A DNA stretch of 64,000 bases from Bin87 sp965243255 (GTDB lineage: Bacteria; Chloroflexota; Dehalococcoidia; Lucifugimonadales; UBA3495). Positions 42,699-51,833 of this stretch are shown here, in pieces. Where the stretch lies: assembly GCA_965243255.1 (NCBI GenBank), contig CBDEUH010000004.1, positions 2,046,001 through 2,110,000 of the forward strand, given 5' to 3'. The notes under the pieces are model-generated. The model made no database searches. It saw only the letters and a program-made list of their open reading frames with translations, and was not told the DNA's origin. Both the position numbers and the translations under genes were made by a program. Position 1 is the first letter of the stretch, and each line of letters opens with the position of its first letter.

Positions 42699-44150
42699 TT
42701 AGAACGCCGGCCGCTGCAGCACGGCCGGGTCGATGTGACGCCTTACCAACTGCCCGTCGGTGGGTTCGCCCAGCAGTTGGCCGTCGTCCACCATAATTTT
42801 GCCGCGCAGGATGACGGTGGTGGGCCAGCCGAAGATTTCCCAGCCCTCCCAGGGGCTGTAGTCCCGCAGGTGCAGGTCATCCATGGTGAGCCGCTTGTGG
42901 ATGGTAGGGTCGATGATGGCGAAGTCGGCGTCGCTACCAGGCGCGATGACGCCCTTGCGAGGGTACATGCCCAGCAATCGGGCCGCGTTGGTGGCGGTGA
43001 TATTGGCGAACTGGGTCAGCGACATGCCGCGACGCACCACGGCCTCGGTGTAGTTGACGCCCATGCGAATTTCGATGCCGATGTTGCCGCCCCGCATGTC
43101 CTGAACGTTCAGGCCGGCGGTCTTGTCGATGTAGGTAGTGAAGCTGCTGTCGGTGGCGGTGAAGGTCAGGTCGTTGCCCAGCAGACCGCTCCAGAGTTCG
43201 GTGCCGTCTTCAGGATATTTGAGCGACGGATAAGTGTGGTACTTCATGCCGTCGGGTTCCCGATACTGCCAGGCGTTGAAGGACAGCGCCAGCGTCAGTA
43301 CTTCGCCATACACGGGCAGGCCCCGACTGCGGGCCGCGGCCACCGCGTTGACGCCGTCGCTGCCGGTTACGTGAACGAAGTACATCCCGGCGCCGTTCTG
43401 CTCCGCGATGCGTATCACGTCGCGGAAGGCCACGTCCTCCACCTCCTTGGAGTGGATCAGATGGGCATTCCACCAGTCCCACATGCCCCGCTGGTGGGCC
43501 AGCAGGTAGTTGTACATCACGATTTCGTCGTCCTCGGCGTGAACGGCCAGGACGCCGTCGTGGCGAGCCAGCTGCGCGGTGAGGTCGGAGAGGCGCCCGT
43601 TGTCGATGCGGCCGATGGGGGTCAGCGACAGCGGCGGGTCCTGGGGCGGGCGGATGTTGGTGGTGAATATCTTGACGCTGGGAAAGTCGTTGTTGATGAG
43701 TTCGCTGACCCGGGCGATACTGTCCGCGGTGTTGCTGCTCCGGTAGATGACGTGGGCGGAATAGTCGGTGTAGGTATTGCCCGGCCAGACCGACATGAAA
43801 TCCAGCACGCCGCCCACCAGCTCGCCTTCGTTGGGCGCGGGGGCAAAGTCAACTACAGTGGTGGTGCCGCCCCAGATTGCGCCCAGGGAGTGTTCCAGCG
43901 GGCCGGCGTTGGGCACGCCGTGAACCTGCTGGTGCGCGCCGGGTTGCACGTTGGCGGCGGCGTGGACGTGGGGTTCGATGCCGCCGGGGGTTACGATGCG
44001 CCCGGTGGCGTCCACGGTCTGCACGGCCTCGTCGACCAGCGTGCCGGCCGCGCCGATGGCGACGATGCGCCCGTCCTGCACTCCGATGTCCACCTCAGCC
44101 GCCTCGCTGGGCATGACGACAGTGCCGCCGGTAATCAGCAAGTCAAACAT
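42699..44150 (-). CDS. Dihydropyrimidinase/hydantoinase-like amidohydrolase
   Basis: The 483-residue enzyme resembles cyclic-amide hydrolases. The first metal motif is GGIEPHVHAA (Glu in place of the more usual Asp before HVH). The carbamylated Lys is probably in SVKIFTT, further metal His residues lie in LAVHAEDDEI and YFVHVTGS, and the late Asp in GSDADFAIIDP. These enzymes open hydantoin or dihydropyrimidine rings. The ATG at 44150 has GGAGGGG upstream. Together with the hydantoinase A/B genes at 49-54 kb it points to ureide or hydantoin breakdown. Confidence 0.87.
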   Translation of the reverse strand: MFDLLITGGTVVMPSEAAEVDIGVQDGRIVAIGAAGTLVDEAVQTVDATGRIVTPGGIEPHVHAAANVQPGAHQQVHGVPNAGPLEHSLGAIWGGTTTVVDFAPAPNEGELVGGVLDFMSVWPGNTYTDYSAHVIYRSSNTADSIARVSELINNDFPSVKIFTTNIRPPQDPPLSLTPIGRIDNGRLSDLTAQLARHDGVLAVHAEDDEIVMYNYLLAHQRGMWDWWNAHLIHSKEVEDVAFRDVIRIAEQNGAGMYFVHVTGSDGVNAVAAARSRGLPVYGEVLTLALSFNAWQYREPDGMKYHTYPSLKYPEDGTELWSGLLGNDLTFTATDSSFTTYIDKTAGLNVQDMRGGNIGIEIRMGVNYTEAVVRRGMSLTQFANITATNAARLLGMYPRKGVIAPGSDADFAIIDPTIHKRLTMDDLHLRDYSPWEGWEIFGWPTTVILRGKIMVDDGQLLGEPTDGQLVRRHIDPAVLQRPAF

Positions 44151-44228
44151 AGTCGCCCCTCCGGATAGCGCAACGGGTGCGCGGGTCGATTCATGGTAGC
44201 ACAAACGCCGGAGGTTGCGGTTGGCGGG

Positions 44229-45362
44229 TCAGCCCAGCGCCTGCCCCAGGTCGGCGATGAGGTCTTCGGCGTTTTCCAGCCCCACGGAAACGCGCAGCAG
44301 GTCATCGGGGGTGCTGCTGTCCGGCCCCTCGATGGACGCCCGGTGCTCGATGAGGCTCTGGGTTCCGCCCAGGCTGGTGGCCCGCACGAAGAGGCGAACA
44401 TTGGCCGCCACCTCCATGGCAGCATCCCGGCCGCCGGTCACCTGGAAGGACAGCATCCCGCCGTAGTCTGACATCTGGCGACCGGCAACAACGTGGCCCG
44501 GATGCTCCGGCAGCCCGGGGTAGTGCACGGCGGCAACCCGCGGATGGTCCTGCAAGAACCGGGCGATGCGGCCGGCGTTGGCGCAGTGGGCGGGCATCCG
44601 CACGTGCAGGGTACGCGCTCCCCGCAGCGTCAGCCAGCAGTCAAACGGCGACGGCACCGCCCCGTACACGTTCTGGATCAGCCGGATGCGCTGGAAATTC
44701 TCGGTGTCCCTGACGCTCACCACCGCGCCGCCGGTTACGTCCTCGTGCCCGCCCAGGTACTTGGTGGTGGAGTGAACGACCATATCGGCGCCCAGGGACA
44801 GCGGACGCTGCAGCAGCGGGCTGGCCCAGGTGTTGTCACAGACGCATAGCGCGCCGGCGGATTGGGCGATGGCCGCCATCTCCGAGATGTCGGTGATTTT
44901 CAGCAGCGGGTTGGACGGGGTTTCCACCCAGATGAGGCGGGTGTTGGGCTGCACCGCCTGGCGGACGGTTTCGACGTCGGTCATATCGACGAACGTTGAT
45001 TCCAGGCCCCAGGGCGCGAACACCTCACGCAGCAGCCGCGCCGTGCCGTGATAACAGTCGTCCGGTGCGATGACGTGGTCGCCGGGGGCCAGCGCCTGGA
45101 ACACCGTGGCCGTCGCTGCCGAACCCGAGGAGAAGGCGGCGGCAACCGCGTCGCCGTCCTCTCCGCCCTCCAGCAGCGCCAGCAGATGCTCCAGCGAACT
45201 GCGGTTGGGGTTGTCGCTGCGGGAATACACAAAGCCGCGGGGATACTCCCCGTCGGCGTCCCGCTCGAAGGTGGTGGACAGGTAAATCGGCGGCGCGACG
45301 GCGCCGGTGGCCGGGTCGGGCCGGTGAGCCGCCTGCGCCGCAATGGTTTCGGGCCGCATCAT
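44229..45362 (-). CDS. Cystathionine gamma-synthase/lyase-type PLP enzyme
   Basis: The 377-residue protein belongs to the Cys/Met-metabolism PLP family. Seen are APPIYLSTTFERDADG, YSRSDNPNRSSLEHLLALLEGG, the phosphate-binding SSGSAATATVFQAL, an Asp in CVCDNTWASP, and the PLP Lys in VVHSTTKYLGGHEDVTGG. It acts in trans-sulfuration, but gamma-synthase, gamma-lyase and beta-lyase cannot be told apart here. It starts 5 bases after the stop of the GMC oxidoreductase, so the two are probably co-transcribed. Two adjacent ATG codons are available. Confidence 0.9.
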   Translation of the reverse strand: MMRPETIAAQAAHRPDPATGAVAPPIYLSTTFERDADGEYPRGFVYSRSDNPNRSSLEHLLALLEGGEDGDAVAAAFSSGSAATATVFQALAPGDHVIAPDDCYHGTARLLREVFAPWGLESTFVDMTDVETVRQAVQPNTRLIWVETPSNPLLKITDISEMAAIAQSAGALCVCDNTWASPLLQRPLSLGADMVVHSTTKYLGGHEDVTGGAVVSVRDTENFQRIRLIQNVYGAVPSPFDCWLTLRGARTLHVRMPAHCANAGRIARFLQDHPRVAAVHYPGLPEHPGHVVAGRQMSDYGGMLSFQVTGGRDAAMEVAANVRLFVRATSLGGTQSLIEHRASIEGPDSSTPDDLLRVSVGLENAEDLIADLGQALG

Positions 45363-45367
45363 CCCGC

Positions 45368-46921
45368 TCAGACGCCGGCCTTGATGAACTCGGCGACGCG
45401 CTCGCTGATCATGATAGTCGTCGCGTTGGTATTGGCCCGGATCACGTCCGGCATGACGGAGGCGTCGGCGACCCGCAGCCCCTGAACGCCGTGCACCTGG
45501 CCGTGCTGGTTCACTACGGCCATGGGGTCGCTGTCCGGCCCCATCTTGCAGGTGCCGGCGATGTGATGCTGGGTATAGGCGTTGCGCAGGATCCAATTAT
45601 CCAGCGCGTCGTCGCTGGCCAGGTCGGCGTCCACCGGGTTGAGCCGTTCCACGATGAACTCCTTGAATGGCGAATTGTCGGCGATTTCCAGGGCCTTGCG
45701 AACGGCCTGGCGCATCCGCTGCCGGTCGTAGGGGTCGCTGAACAGCTGGTAGTCCAAATCCGGCTGGACGGTCGGGTCGGTGGATTGCAGCGAAAGGCGG
45801 CCGAAGCCCACGGCGTTCTGCAGGCCCACGCTCAACCCGAAGTGAAAACCCTCGCCGTCGTAGGACACGCTGGCCGGACGGTGCTCGCTGGTCATCAGCG
45901 TCGGCGTAATCTGGAAGTCGGCCCTGGTCGGCGAGTCGTCAGCGCTCCAGCGCAGGCCCACCTGGATGTTGGGCGCGAAGGTGTCCGGTTCCTCACCCTC
46001 GCCGCGGAACAGGATGTAAGCGGCGGGATGGTCGCGGAAGTTCATGCCGACGCCGGGCAGCTCGTGGTTGACCGGAATGCCCATCTTCCTGAGGTGGTCA
46101 GCCGGCCCGATGCCCGACAACAGCAGAATCTGGGCGGAGCCGATGGTGCCGCTGCACAGGATGACTTCGTTGCCCTCCACCGTGAACACTTCGCCGCCGC
46201 TCTGCACCTGGACGCCGACGGCCCGGTTGCCGTCCATCACCACCCGGTGGGCATGGATGTTACCCCGCACGGTCAGGTTGAGGCGATGGCGCGCCGTGCT
46301 CAGGAAGGTCAGCGACGTGCTCATCCGCACGCCGTCGATGTTGTTCATCGGGCGCGGCGAGATGGCGGTGTAGCAGTCCGGCGCGTTCTGGTCCGGATGC
46401 TCGGGGATGCCCAGGCCCACGCAGGCGTCGTAGAAGGCGGCGTTGAAAGGCAACCAGTCCTCCCGCTTGGGCCGGCGCACCGGCAGCGGCCCCTGGGAGC
46501 CGTGGAAGTCGTCGCCGCCGAAGTCCCAGTCGTTCTCCAGCTTGCGGAAGAAGGGCAGGCAGTCGGTGAACTTCCATTCGTCATTGCCCCACTCGGCCCA
46601 CAGGTCGTAGTCCTCGGGGACGCCGCGGAAGACCACCTGGCCGTTGATGGACGACGACCCGCCCATGGCCCAGCCCCTGGGGATGACCATCGGCTCGCTC
46701 TGCGAGGAATTGGCCCGTCCGCGCAGGTCCCAGCTGTGGGGCCCGTAGGCGGACAGCCAGGTGTTGTTGCCCTGCTTCAGGTCCTGGGGCAGATGCTCGA
46801 AGTCGGGGTAGTCGGGGCCGGCCTCCAGCAGGATGACGGACTTGTCGGTCTGTTCGGAGAGGCGGGTGGCCATGACACAGCCGGCGGAACCGCCGCCGAC
46901 CACGATGTAGTCATACTTCAT
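45368..46921 (-). CDS. GMC-family FAD oxidoreductase (paralogue 2)
   Basis: The 517-residue enzyme starts MKYDYIVVGGGSAGCVMATRL, like paralogue 1 (10653-12203). It has PRGWAMGGSSSINGQVVFRG, the active-site His in TQHHIAGTCKMG and Asn in RANTNATTIMISERV. It should oxidise an alcohol substrate with FAD. The ATG at 46921 fits the family; GGAGA is about 12 bases upstream. It sits directly upstream of the PLP-enzyme gene on the same strand. Substrate unknown. Confidence 0.9.
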   Translation of the reverse strand: MKYDYIVVGGGSAGCVMATRLSEQTDKSVILLEAGPDYPDFEHLPQDLKQGNNTWLSAYGPHSWDLRGRANSSQSEPMVIPRGWAMGGSSSINGQVVFRGVPEDYDLWAEWGNDEWKFTDCLPFFRKLENDWDFGGDDFHGSQGPLPVRRPKREDWLPFNAAFYDACVGLGIPEHPDQNAPDCYTAISPRPMNNIDGVRMSTSLTFLSTARHRLNLTVRGNIHAHRVVMDGNRAVGVQVQSGGEVFTVEGNEVILCSGTIGSAQILLLSGIGPADHLRKMGIPVNHELPGVGMNFRDHPAAYILFRGEGEEPDTFAPNIQVGLRWSADDSPTRADFQITPTLMTSEHRPASVSYDGEGFHFGLSVGLQNAVGFGRLSLQSTDPTVQPDLDYQLFSDPYDRQRMRQAVRKALEIADNSPFKEFIVERLNPVDADLASDDALDNWILRNAYTQHHIAGTCKMGPDSDPMAVVNQHGQVHGVQGLRVADASVMPDVIRANTNATTIMISERVAEFIKAGV

Positions 46922-47003
46922 AACGGGAGCCGGTCTCCTTGTCGGGTTTGATGACGCTGCCGGCGATTTTAGCACAGCGGTAACGCAGCCACCCTGCCGT
47001 CCT

Positions 47004-48623
47004 CTACTGCGCTCGCGGCCCCTTGGTCGCCGCAACCCGCTCAATCGACCCGTCCGCGTTGATGCGGAATCCCGAGTACGGCCCCACTTTCTCGTTGAAA
47101 ATGCTCACGACTTCCTGCCCACTTTCGGGATAGTCCAGCCGGCCCAGCCAGCCGGACAGCACGTGTTCCGGCACCACCACTTCGTCAATGTGCCGCAGCG
47201 TGTCCTCAGTAAACGGTTGAACCTTCAGGCCGGCCTGCTTGTTGGCCTCCAGGGCGATGAAATTCTGGTATGGAGCCAACCGCAGCGCCTCCAGCTCTAC
47301 CTTCGCGCCCTCCTCGATCATTATCTGCTGTAGGTCGGCCGGCATCTCGTCCCAAACGTCCTTGTTGATAATGTTGTTTGTGTACGTGAAGCGAACCAGT
47401 GGCCCGGCCATGTAGTCGGCAACCTCAGACAGACGTAGGGTCAGTCCCCACATAGCCGGAGTTGCGGCGGTGTCCACGGTTTCACTCTGGAGAGCAGCGT
47501 ACATCTCGGCGGCGCTCAGCCGCACGGGTTCGGCTCCCATGCCCCTGATGAAATCTGACATTGACTCAGATGAAGAGCGGATCTTGCGGCCCTGGAAATC
47601 CTCCGCCGTTGGCAATGGCTCTCTGCTGAAGAACCAATTGTCGTAGCCGGCGGACCAGTTACGATTCAGCACGTAAGCTCCACCGCTGATGTCCCGCATC
47701 ATCCGGTCAATGTCCGGGGCTAGTTCGGTCACTATGAGGTAGGAAGACTCCCAGTCGCTGGCCAATCCGTACAGCGATAGCAACTCCAGGTTGGGGTAGT
47801 CCTTCGACACGTAGCCGGTGAAAATGCCCGCCATGTCCAGCGTGCCGTCAGCGACCTGGTCCAGCATTTCCGGCCCGGCCAGGCCCAATTCAGAGAGGGA
47901 CGTCACAGACAACTGCACTTGCCCGTTGGTGCGCTCCACCAGGTTGGGCGCCCAATAACTCTCAATCAGTACGCAGTGGGGCAGATTGCGGTTAGAGCAC
48001 ACGTGCTGGATTTCAAAGCTCTCCCCGGAAGACGTCAGCTCGGTAGGATTGGCCAGATTGGCCTTGTTAAGCAAGCCCCGGTAATAGTCGCTCTCGTAGA
48101 TGAACCCTTGCCCCGGTGATCCCGGCAGGCCGAACAGCGCCGCCGCCGTCACCTGGGTGTACACGGTTTCGGGGAATTCAAACATCAGCGACTCGTGCGG
48201 CGGCGGGCCCATCAGCTGCGAAACGTCTCCGACGAAAATAGCTCCCGGCCCGCCAGCGTGCTCCGCCGCGTAGGCCACCAGCGCGGCCTGGCGCTCGGCG
48301 GCGGACATGGCCGGCGTGGGTTCCGGCGTTGGCGGGGAGGGTCGCGCAGTTGCCGTTGGTTCCGCGGGCGCGACGGTCGGGGCCGGCGCTACTGAGGTTG
48401 GCGGTGCTACAGTCGCCGTCGGTTCCGGGGCCGCCGCAGTCTCCGCCGGCGCCGCCGTAGGCGCCGGAGCAGACCCGACGGTAGGCGCCGCCATCGCCGT
48501 CGGTGCTGCCGTCGGCTGCGGTTCTGGTTCGCCGCCGCAGGCAGCCAGGCCAAACGCCAATGCCAGGGCCAATGCTGCGGCGAAGACGGTAGCAATATAG
48601 CGCTTTTTCACCTTGGTTATCAT
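47004..48623 (-). CDS. TRAP-type (DctP-like) substrate-binding lipoprotein with long linker
   Basis: The 539-residue product has a signal peptide with lipobox (GLAAC) and an unusually long Pro/Thr/Ala linker (about residues 33-105). A DctP-like domain follows: EDFQGRKIRSSSESMSDFIRGMGAEPVRLSAAEMYAAL and the later NIINKDVWDEMPADLQQIMIEEG are typical. It also contains two cysteines in VCSNRNLPHC that could form a disulfide. No DctQ/DctM membrane genes are near, so it is an orphan component. AGAGGAAAG precedes the ATG. It likely binds a carboxylate or related anion. Confidence 0.85.
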   Translation of the reverse strand: MITKVKKRYIATVFAAALALALAFGLAACGGEPEPQPTAAPTAMAAPTVGSAPAPTAAPAETAAAPEPTATVAPPTSVAPAPTVAPAEPTATARPSPPTPEPTPAMSAAERQAALVAYAAEHAGGPGAIFVGDVSQLMGPPPHESLMFEFPETVYTQVTAAALFGLPGSPGQGFIYESDYYRGLLNKANLANPTELTSSGESFEIQHVCSNRNLPHCVLIESYWAPNLVERTNGQVQLSVTSLSELGLAGPEMLDQVADGTLDMAGIFTGYVSKDYPNLELLSLYGLASDWESSYLIVTELAPDIDRMMRDISGGAYVLNRNWSAGYDNWFFSREPLPTAEDFQGRKIRSSSESMSDFIRGMGAEPVRLSAAEMYAALQSETVDTAATPAMWGLTLRLSEVADYMAGPLVRFTYTNNIINKDVWDEMPADLQQIMIEEGAKVELEALRLAPYQNFIALEANKQAGLKVQPFTEDTLRHIDEVVVPEHVLSGWLGRLDYPESGQEVVSIFNEKVGPYSGFRINADGSIERVAATKGPRAQ

Positions 48624-48670
48624 GGGTTTGTCTTTCCTCTTTATGTGTTCTAACTCTGTTGGCGATGTAT

Positions 48671-49387
48671 TTATGATACCGCCTCCCTCGCCTTGGCAAA
48701 GACCGCGTCCAGCATTTCCAGCGTCAGCCTTCCGGTCTGGGTGTTTTGCTGGCTGGGGTGATAGCTGGCTATCAGCAGCGGGCCGTCGTCAGGCAGCTGG
48801 GTGGCAACGTTGTGTCCGAAAGCCGGTTTCCGCGCCGGCGGGGTGCGTCCGGCGGCCTCCCAGGCGCGCAGGAAGGCGTCAAAAGCGATGCGCCCCAGCG
48901 CTACCACAGCGCGCAATTCCGTGAGCAGCTGTATCTCCCGGGTGATGTAGGGACGGCAGGCCGTCAGCTCAGCCGGCGTCAGCTTGTTCTGCGGGGGAGC
49001 GCAGCGGGCGGCGGCGGTAATCAACGCGCAGGTCAGCTCCAGACCGTCGCCGATGCGCACCGATTCCGGCTGGTTGGCGAATCCCGCCCGGTGCAGGGCG
49101 CCAAAGAGCCAGTCACCGCTGCGGTCGCCGGTGAACATCCGCCCGGTTCGGTTGCCCCCGTGGGCCGCCGGCGCCAATCCGACCACCAACAGGCGAGCGT
49201 TCGGGTCGCCGAAAGCCGCCAGCGGACGGCCCCAGTACTCTTCATCCCGGTACATCCGGCGCTTGACGCGGGCCGTTTCCTCCCGCCAGGCGACCAGCCG
49301 GGGACAAGTGCGGCAGGCGACAACCTGCTCCTGGATTTCAGCGATGGAGCCGGCGGTTGTGGGATCAGTGGCTATGACTGTGCCCAT
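48671..49387 (-). CDS. Uracil-DNA glycosylase, family 5-like (UdgB)
   Basis: The 238-residue protein has the iron-sulfur-cluster UDG pattern. Cysteines are in VVACRTCPRL, AARCAPP and TACRPY. The active-site motif is GLAPAAHGGNRTGRMFTGDRSG, which matches the UdgB/family 5 branch, and the late motif is SYHPSQQNTQTG. It removes uracil and other deaminated bases from DNA. Its ATG lies inside the end of the hydantoinase B gene (23-base overlap), showing coupled translation. Confidence 0.9.
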   Translation of the reverse strand: MGTVIATDPTTAGSIAEIQEQVVACRTCPRLVAWREETARVKRRMYRDEEYWGRPLAAFGDPNARLLVVGLAPAAHGGNRTGRMFTGDRSGDWLFGALHRAGFANQPESVRIGDGLELTCALITAAARCAPPQNKLTPAELTACRPYITREIQLLTELRAVVALGRIAFDAFLRAWEAAGRTPPARKPAFGHNVATQLPDDGPLLIASYHPSQQNTQTGRLTLEMLDAVFAKAREAVS

Positions 49388-50975
49388 CGTGGCCTGCCGG
49401 AGCGCCCCAACCGCCGCCGCCCGGAGTGCGGATGCTCAACACGTCGCCGGCTTCCACGTCCAGGGTTTCCTTGCCGGCCAAGTGGACTTCTTCGTAGCCG
49501 CCTTTCAGCAGCACGTTCTCCCCGTGCTCGCCGTGATGCCCGCCGTGATAACCGGGCGGAGCGTATCGCCGCCGCTCGGACAGCACGGTGACTCGGGCCG
49601 GACTGAGGAACTCAACGTCGCGGATCAGCCCGTCGCCGCCTTTGTGCAACCCGTCGCCGCCGGAACCACGGCGCAGCGCGTACCGCCGCAGCCGCAGCGG
49701 GAAGGCGAACTCCAAAGCCTCCACCGGCGTGTTCATGGTGTTGGTCATGTGGGTGTGGATGCCGGACACGCCGTCTTTGTCGGGCCGGGCACCCATGCCG
49801 CCGCCGATGGTCTCGTAATAGACGTAGGGCTTGTCCCGGGAGATGTCGTGGCCGCCGACGATCATGTTGTTCATGGTTCCCTGGGACGATGCCGGTATCT
49901 TGTCCGGCATGGCCTGGCTCATGGCGGCCAGCAGAACGTCGGTGATGCGCTGGGACGTTTCCACGTTGCCGCCAGCCACGCCGCGCTGGGGCAGGGGGTC
50001 AACCAGGCTGCCGCGCGGGGTGATTACCTCCACCGGACGCAGGCAGCCCTGGTTAGCCGGCGCTTCGTCGCCCACCACGCAGCGGACCACGTAGAGGCTG
50101 GCGGACACGGTTACAGCGCGGGGCGCGTTGATGCAGCCGGGCCGGTGGTCGGCAGTGCCGGTGAAGTCGATGGTCAAGCGGTCGCCGGCCACGGTTACGG
50201 CCACGGTGATGGCCACCGGCTCGTCGGTCTGGCCGTCGTCGTCCATGTAGTCGGTAACCGAATACATGCCGTCGGGTATTTCGGTGATGCGCCGGCGGGT
50301 GAGGCGTTCCGAGTAGTCCAGCAAAGCCGCCATGTGCTCGTGGGTCTCCGCCAGCCCGTAGCGCTGGGCGATTTCGGTGAGGCGAGTGTCGCCCACCCGG
50401 ATGGACGCAATCTGCGCCGCCAGGTCCCCCTGCCGGTCCTCCGGCGTGCGCGAGTTACGGCAGATGAGCGCGATCAGTTCCTGGTTGATGCGCCCGGCAT
50501 CGGACAGCTTCAAGGGCGGAATAATCATCCCTTCCTGGTATAGCTCGGTGGACAGGGGCATGGAACCGGGAGCCATACCGCCCACGTCCGAATGGTGCCC
50601 CCGGTTGCTCACGTAGCCGATGAGCTCCTGCCCGCCGTCAACGCCGATATACGCCGGCGCCACCAGCGTAATGTCGGGCAGGTGGGACCCTCCCATGTAG
50701 GGGTCGTTGAGGATGATGATGTCGCCGGGCTGCAATCCGTCGGGAAAGGTCTGCAAGGCGGCCTGCACCGAGGCCGGCATCGCCCCCAGGTGCACCGGCT
50801 GGTGCGCCGCCTGCGCCACCATCTCGGCGGCGGGATTGAAGAGCGCGCAGGAAAAGTCCTGGCGTTCCTTCATGTTGGTGGAGTAGCTGGTGCGCTGGAG
50901 CGCGACGCCCATCTCCTCCGAAACGGAGATGAACATGTTCTTGAACACTTCCAGGCTGATGGCGTCAACGGGCAT
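49365..50975 (-). CDS. Hydantoinase B / N-methylhydantoinase (oxoprolinase) beta subunit
   Basis: The 536-residue protein matches the HyuB/oxoprolinase B family. Seen are LEVFKNMFISVSEEMGVALQRTSYSTNMKERQDFSCALF, NDPYMGGSHLPDI, and a long C-terminal region with GGGMGARPDKDGVSG and RTPGGGGWG. It ends in a His-rich tail (GHDGHSHSH). With HyuA it forms an ATP-dependent enzyme that opens hydantoin or 5-oxoproline rings. The HyuA gene lies upstream, with a PIG-L deacetylase gene between them. Confidence 0.92.
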   Translation of the reverse strand: MPVDAISLEVFKNMFISVSEEMGVALQRTSYSTNMKERQDFSCALFNPAAEMVAQAAHQPVHLGAMPASVQAALQTFPDGLQPGDIIILNDPYMGGSHLPDITLVAPAYIGVDGGQELIGYVSNRGHHSDVGGMAPGSMPLSTELYQEGMIIPPLKLSDAGRINQELIALICRNSRTPEDRQGDLAAQIASIRVGDTRLTEIAQRYGLAETHEHMAALLDYSERLTRRRITEIPDGMYSVTDYMDDDGQTDEPVAITVAVTVAGDRLTIDFTGTADHRPGCINAPRAVTVSASLYVVRCVVGDEAPANQGCLRPVEVITPRGSLVDPLPQRGVAGGNVETSQRITDVLLAAMSQAMPDKIPASSQGTMNNMIVGGHDISRDKPYVYYETIGGGMGARPDKDGVSGIHTHMTNTMNTPVEALEFAFPLRLRRYALRRGSGGDGLHKGGDGLIRDVEFLSPARVTVLSERRRYAPPGYHGGHHGEHGENVLLKGGYEEVHLAGKETLDVEAGDVLSIRTPGGGGWGAPAGHDGHSHSH

Positions 50976-51023
50976 GATTGTGCAGTCCTTTGTCCCTGTG
51001 AAAGTGCGGTATGAGCAACCTGG

Positions 51024-51833
51024 CTAGAGCGTCGCCAGCAGGTCCGTCGCGCCCGGCGGGGTAACCAGTTGGTAGAACTCCGTGCCCATCAGCGTATGCA
51101 CCACGTCCTGGGGCAGCTGCTGGAACGGGCCTTCGTCGCTGATTTGCGTCCGGTGGCACGCCAGCGACGCCAGCTTGGTGCCCACCCAGGGCGACACGTC
51201 CAGCGTGGTCGTTACGTCGTCGTCGGGCGTGCCCAGCGAGTCCACGGCGTCCACTGCGAAAGGCGGCGTGATGCCCCGGTCGGTCATCTCCTGCCACCAA
51301 CGGCGGAACACGTTGCGGGGAAAGCATACGTAGTAGAGCAGCGGCGTGAACCCGTCCGGGTCGGCGGCGCGCGCAACGGCGGCGGTGGCGTGGGCGCACA
51401 TGGTCTTGTGATCGGGATGGCCGTAGCCGCCACTGGGGTCGTGGGTCAGCACCATGTGCGGGTTGATTTCGGCGATGACTCCGGCGAGATTGCCGACCAC
51501 GGCATCGGCGTCGGCGTTGCAGTAGGCGTTGGGGTGGTTGTTGTCATCCCAACCGTCCATGCCGCTGTCCCGATAGTTGAGAAAACGGAGGTCAGCGACG
51601 CCGGTGATGGCCATGGCGTTGTGGAGTTCCTGCTGGCGCACCTGCCACAGGTTTTCGGGGGTCGCCAGGGATGGGTCGCTGATTTCGCCCACGTCGCCGT
51701 TGGTGGCGCAGACCAGGGTGATGCGAGCGCCACCGGCGGCCAGCATCGCCAGCAGCCCGCCCGAGGCAAATCCCTCATCATCCGGATGCGCGAAGCAGGC
51801 GAGGACGGAGAGGCGGGAAAGGTCAGCGCTCAT
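51024..51833 (-). CDS. PIG-L/MshB-like deacetylase
   Basis: The 269-residue protein has the zinc-binding AHPDDE (His15, Asp18 region) and the second motif GGYGHPDHKTM. The family includes GlcNAc-PI deacetylase, MshB and mycothiol conjugate amidase, which hydrolyse N-acyl groups. Its ATG overlaps the HyuA stop by four bases (ATGA), and HyuB follows 48 bases later. It is therefore part of the hydantoinase operon and may process an N-acyl or carbamoyl product of ring opening. The substrate is inferred only from context. Confidence 0.9.
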   Translation of the reverse strand: MSADLSRLSVLACFAHPDDEGFASGGLLAMLAAGGARITLVCATNGDVGEISDPSLATPENLWQVRQQELHNAMAITGVADLRFLNYRDSGMDGWDDNNHPNAYCNADADAVVGNLAGVIAEINPHMVLTHDPSGGYGHPDHKTMCAHATAAVARAADPDGFTPLLYYVCFPRNVFRRWWQEMTDRGITPPFAVDAVDSLGTPDDDVTTTLDVSPWVGTKLASLACHRTQISDEGPFQQLPQDVVHTLMGTEFYQLVTPPGATDLLATL

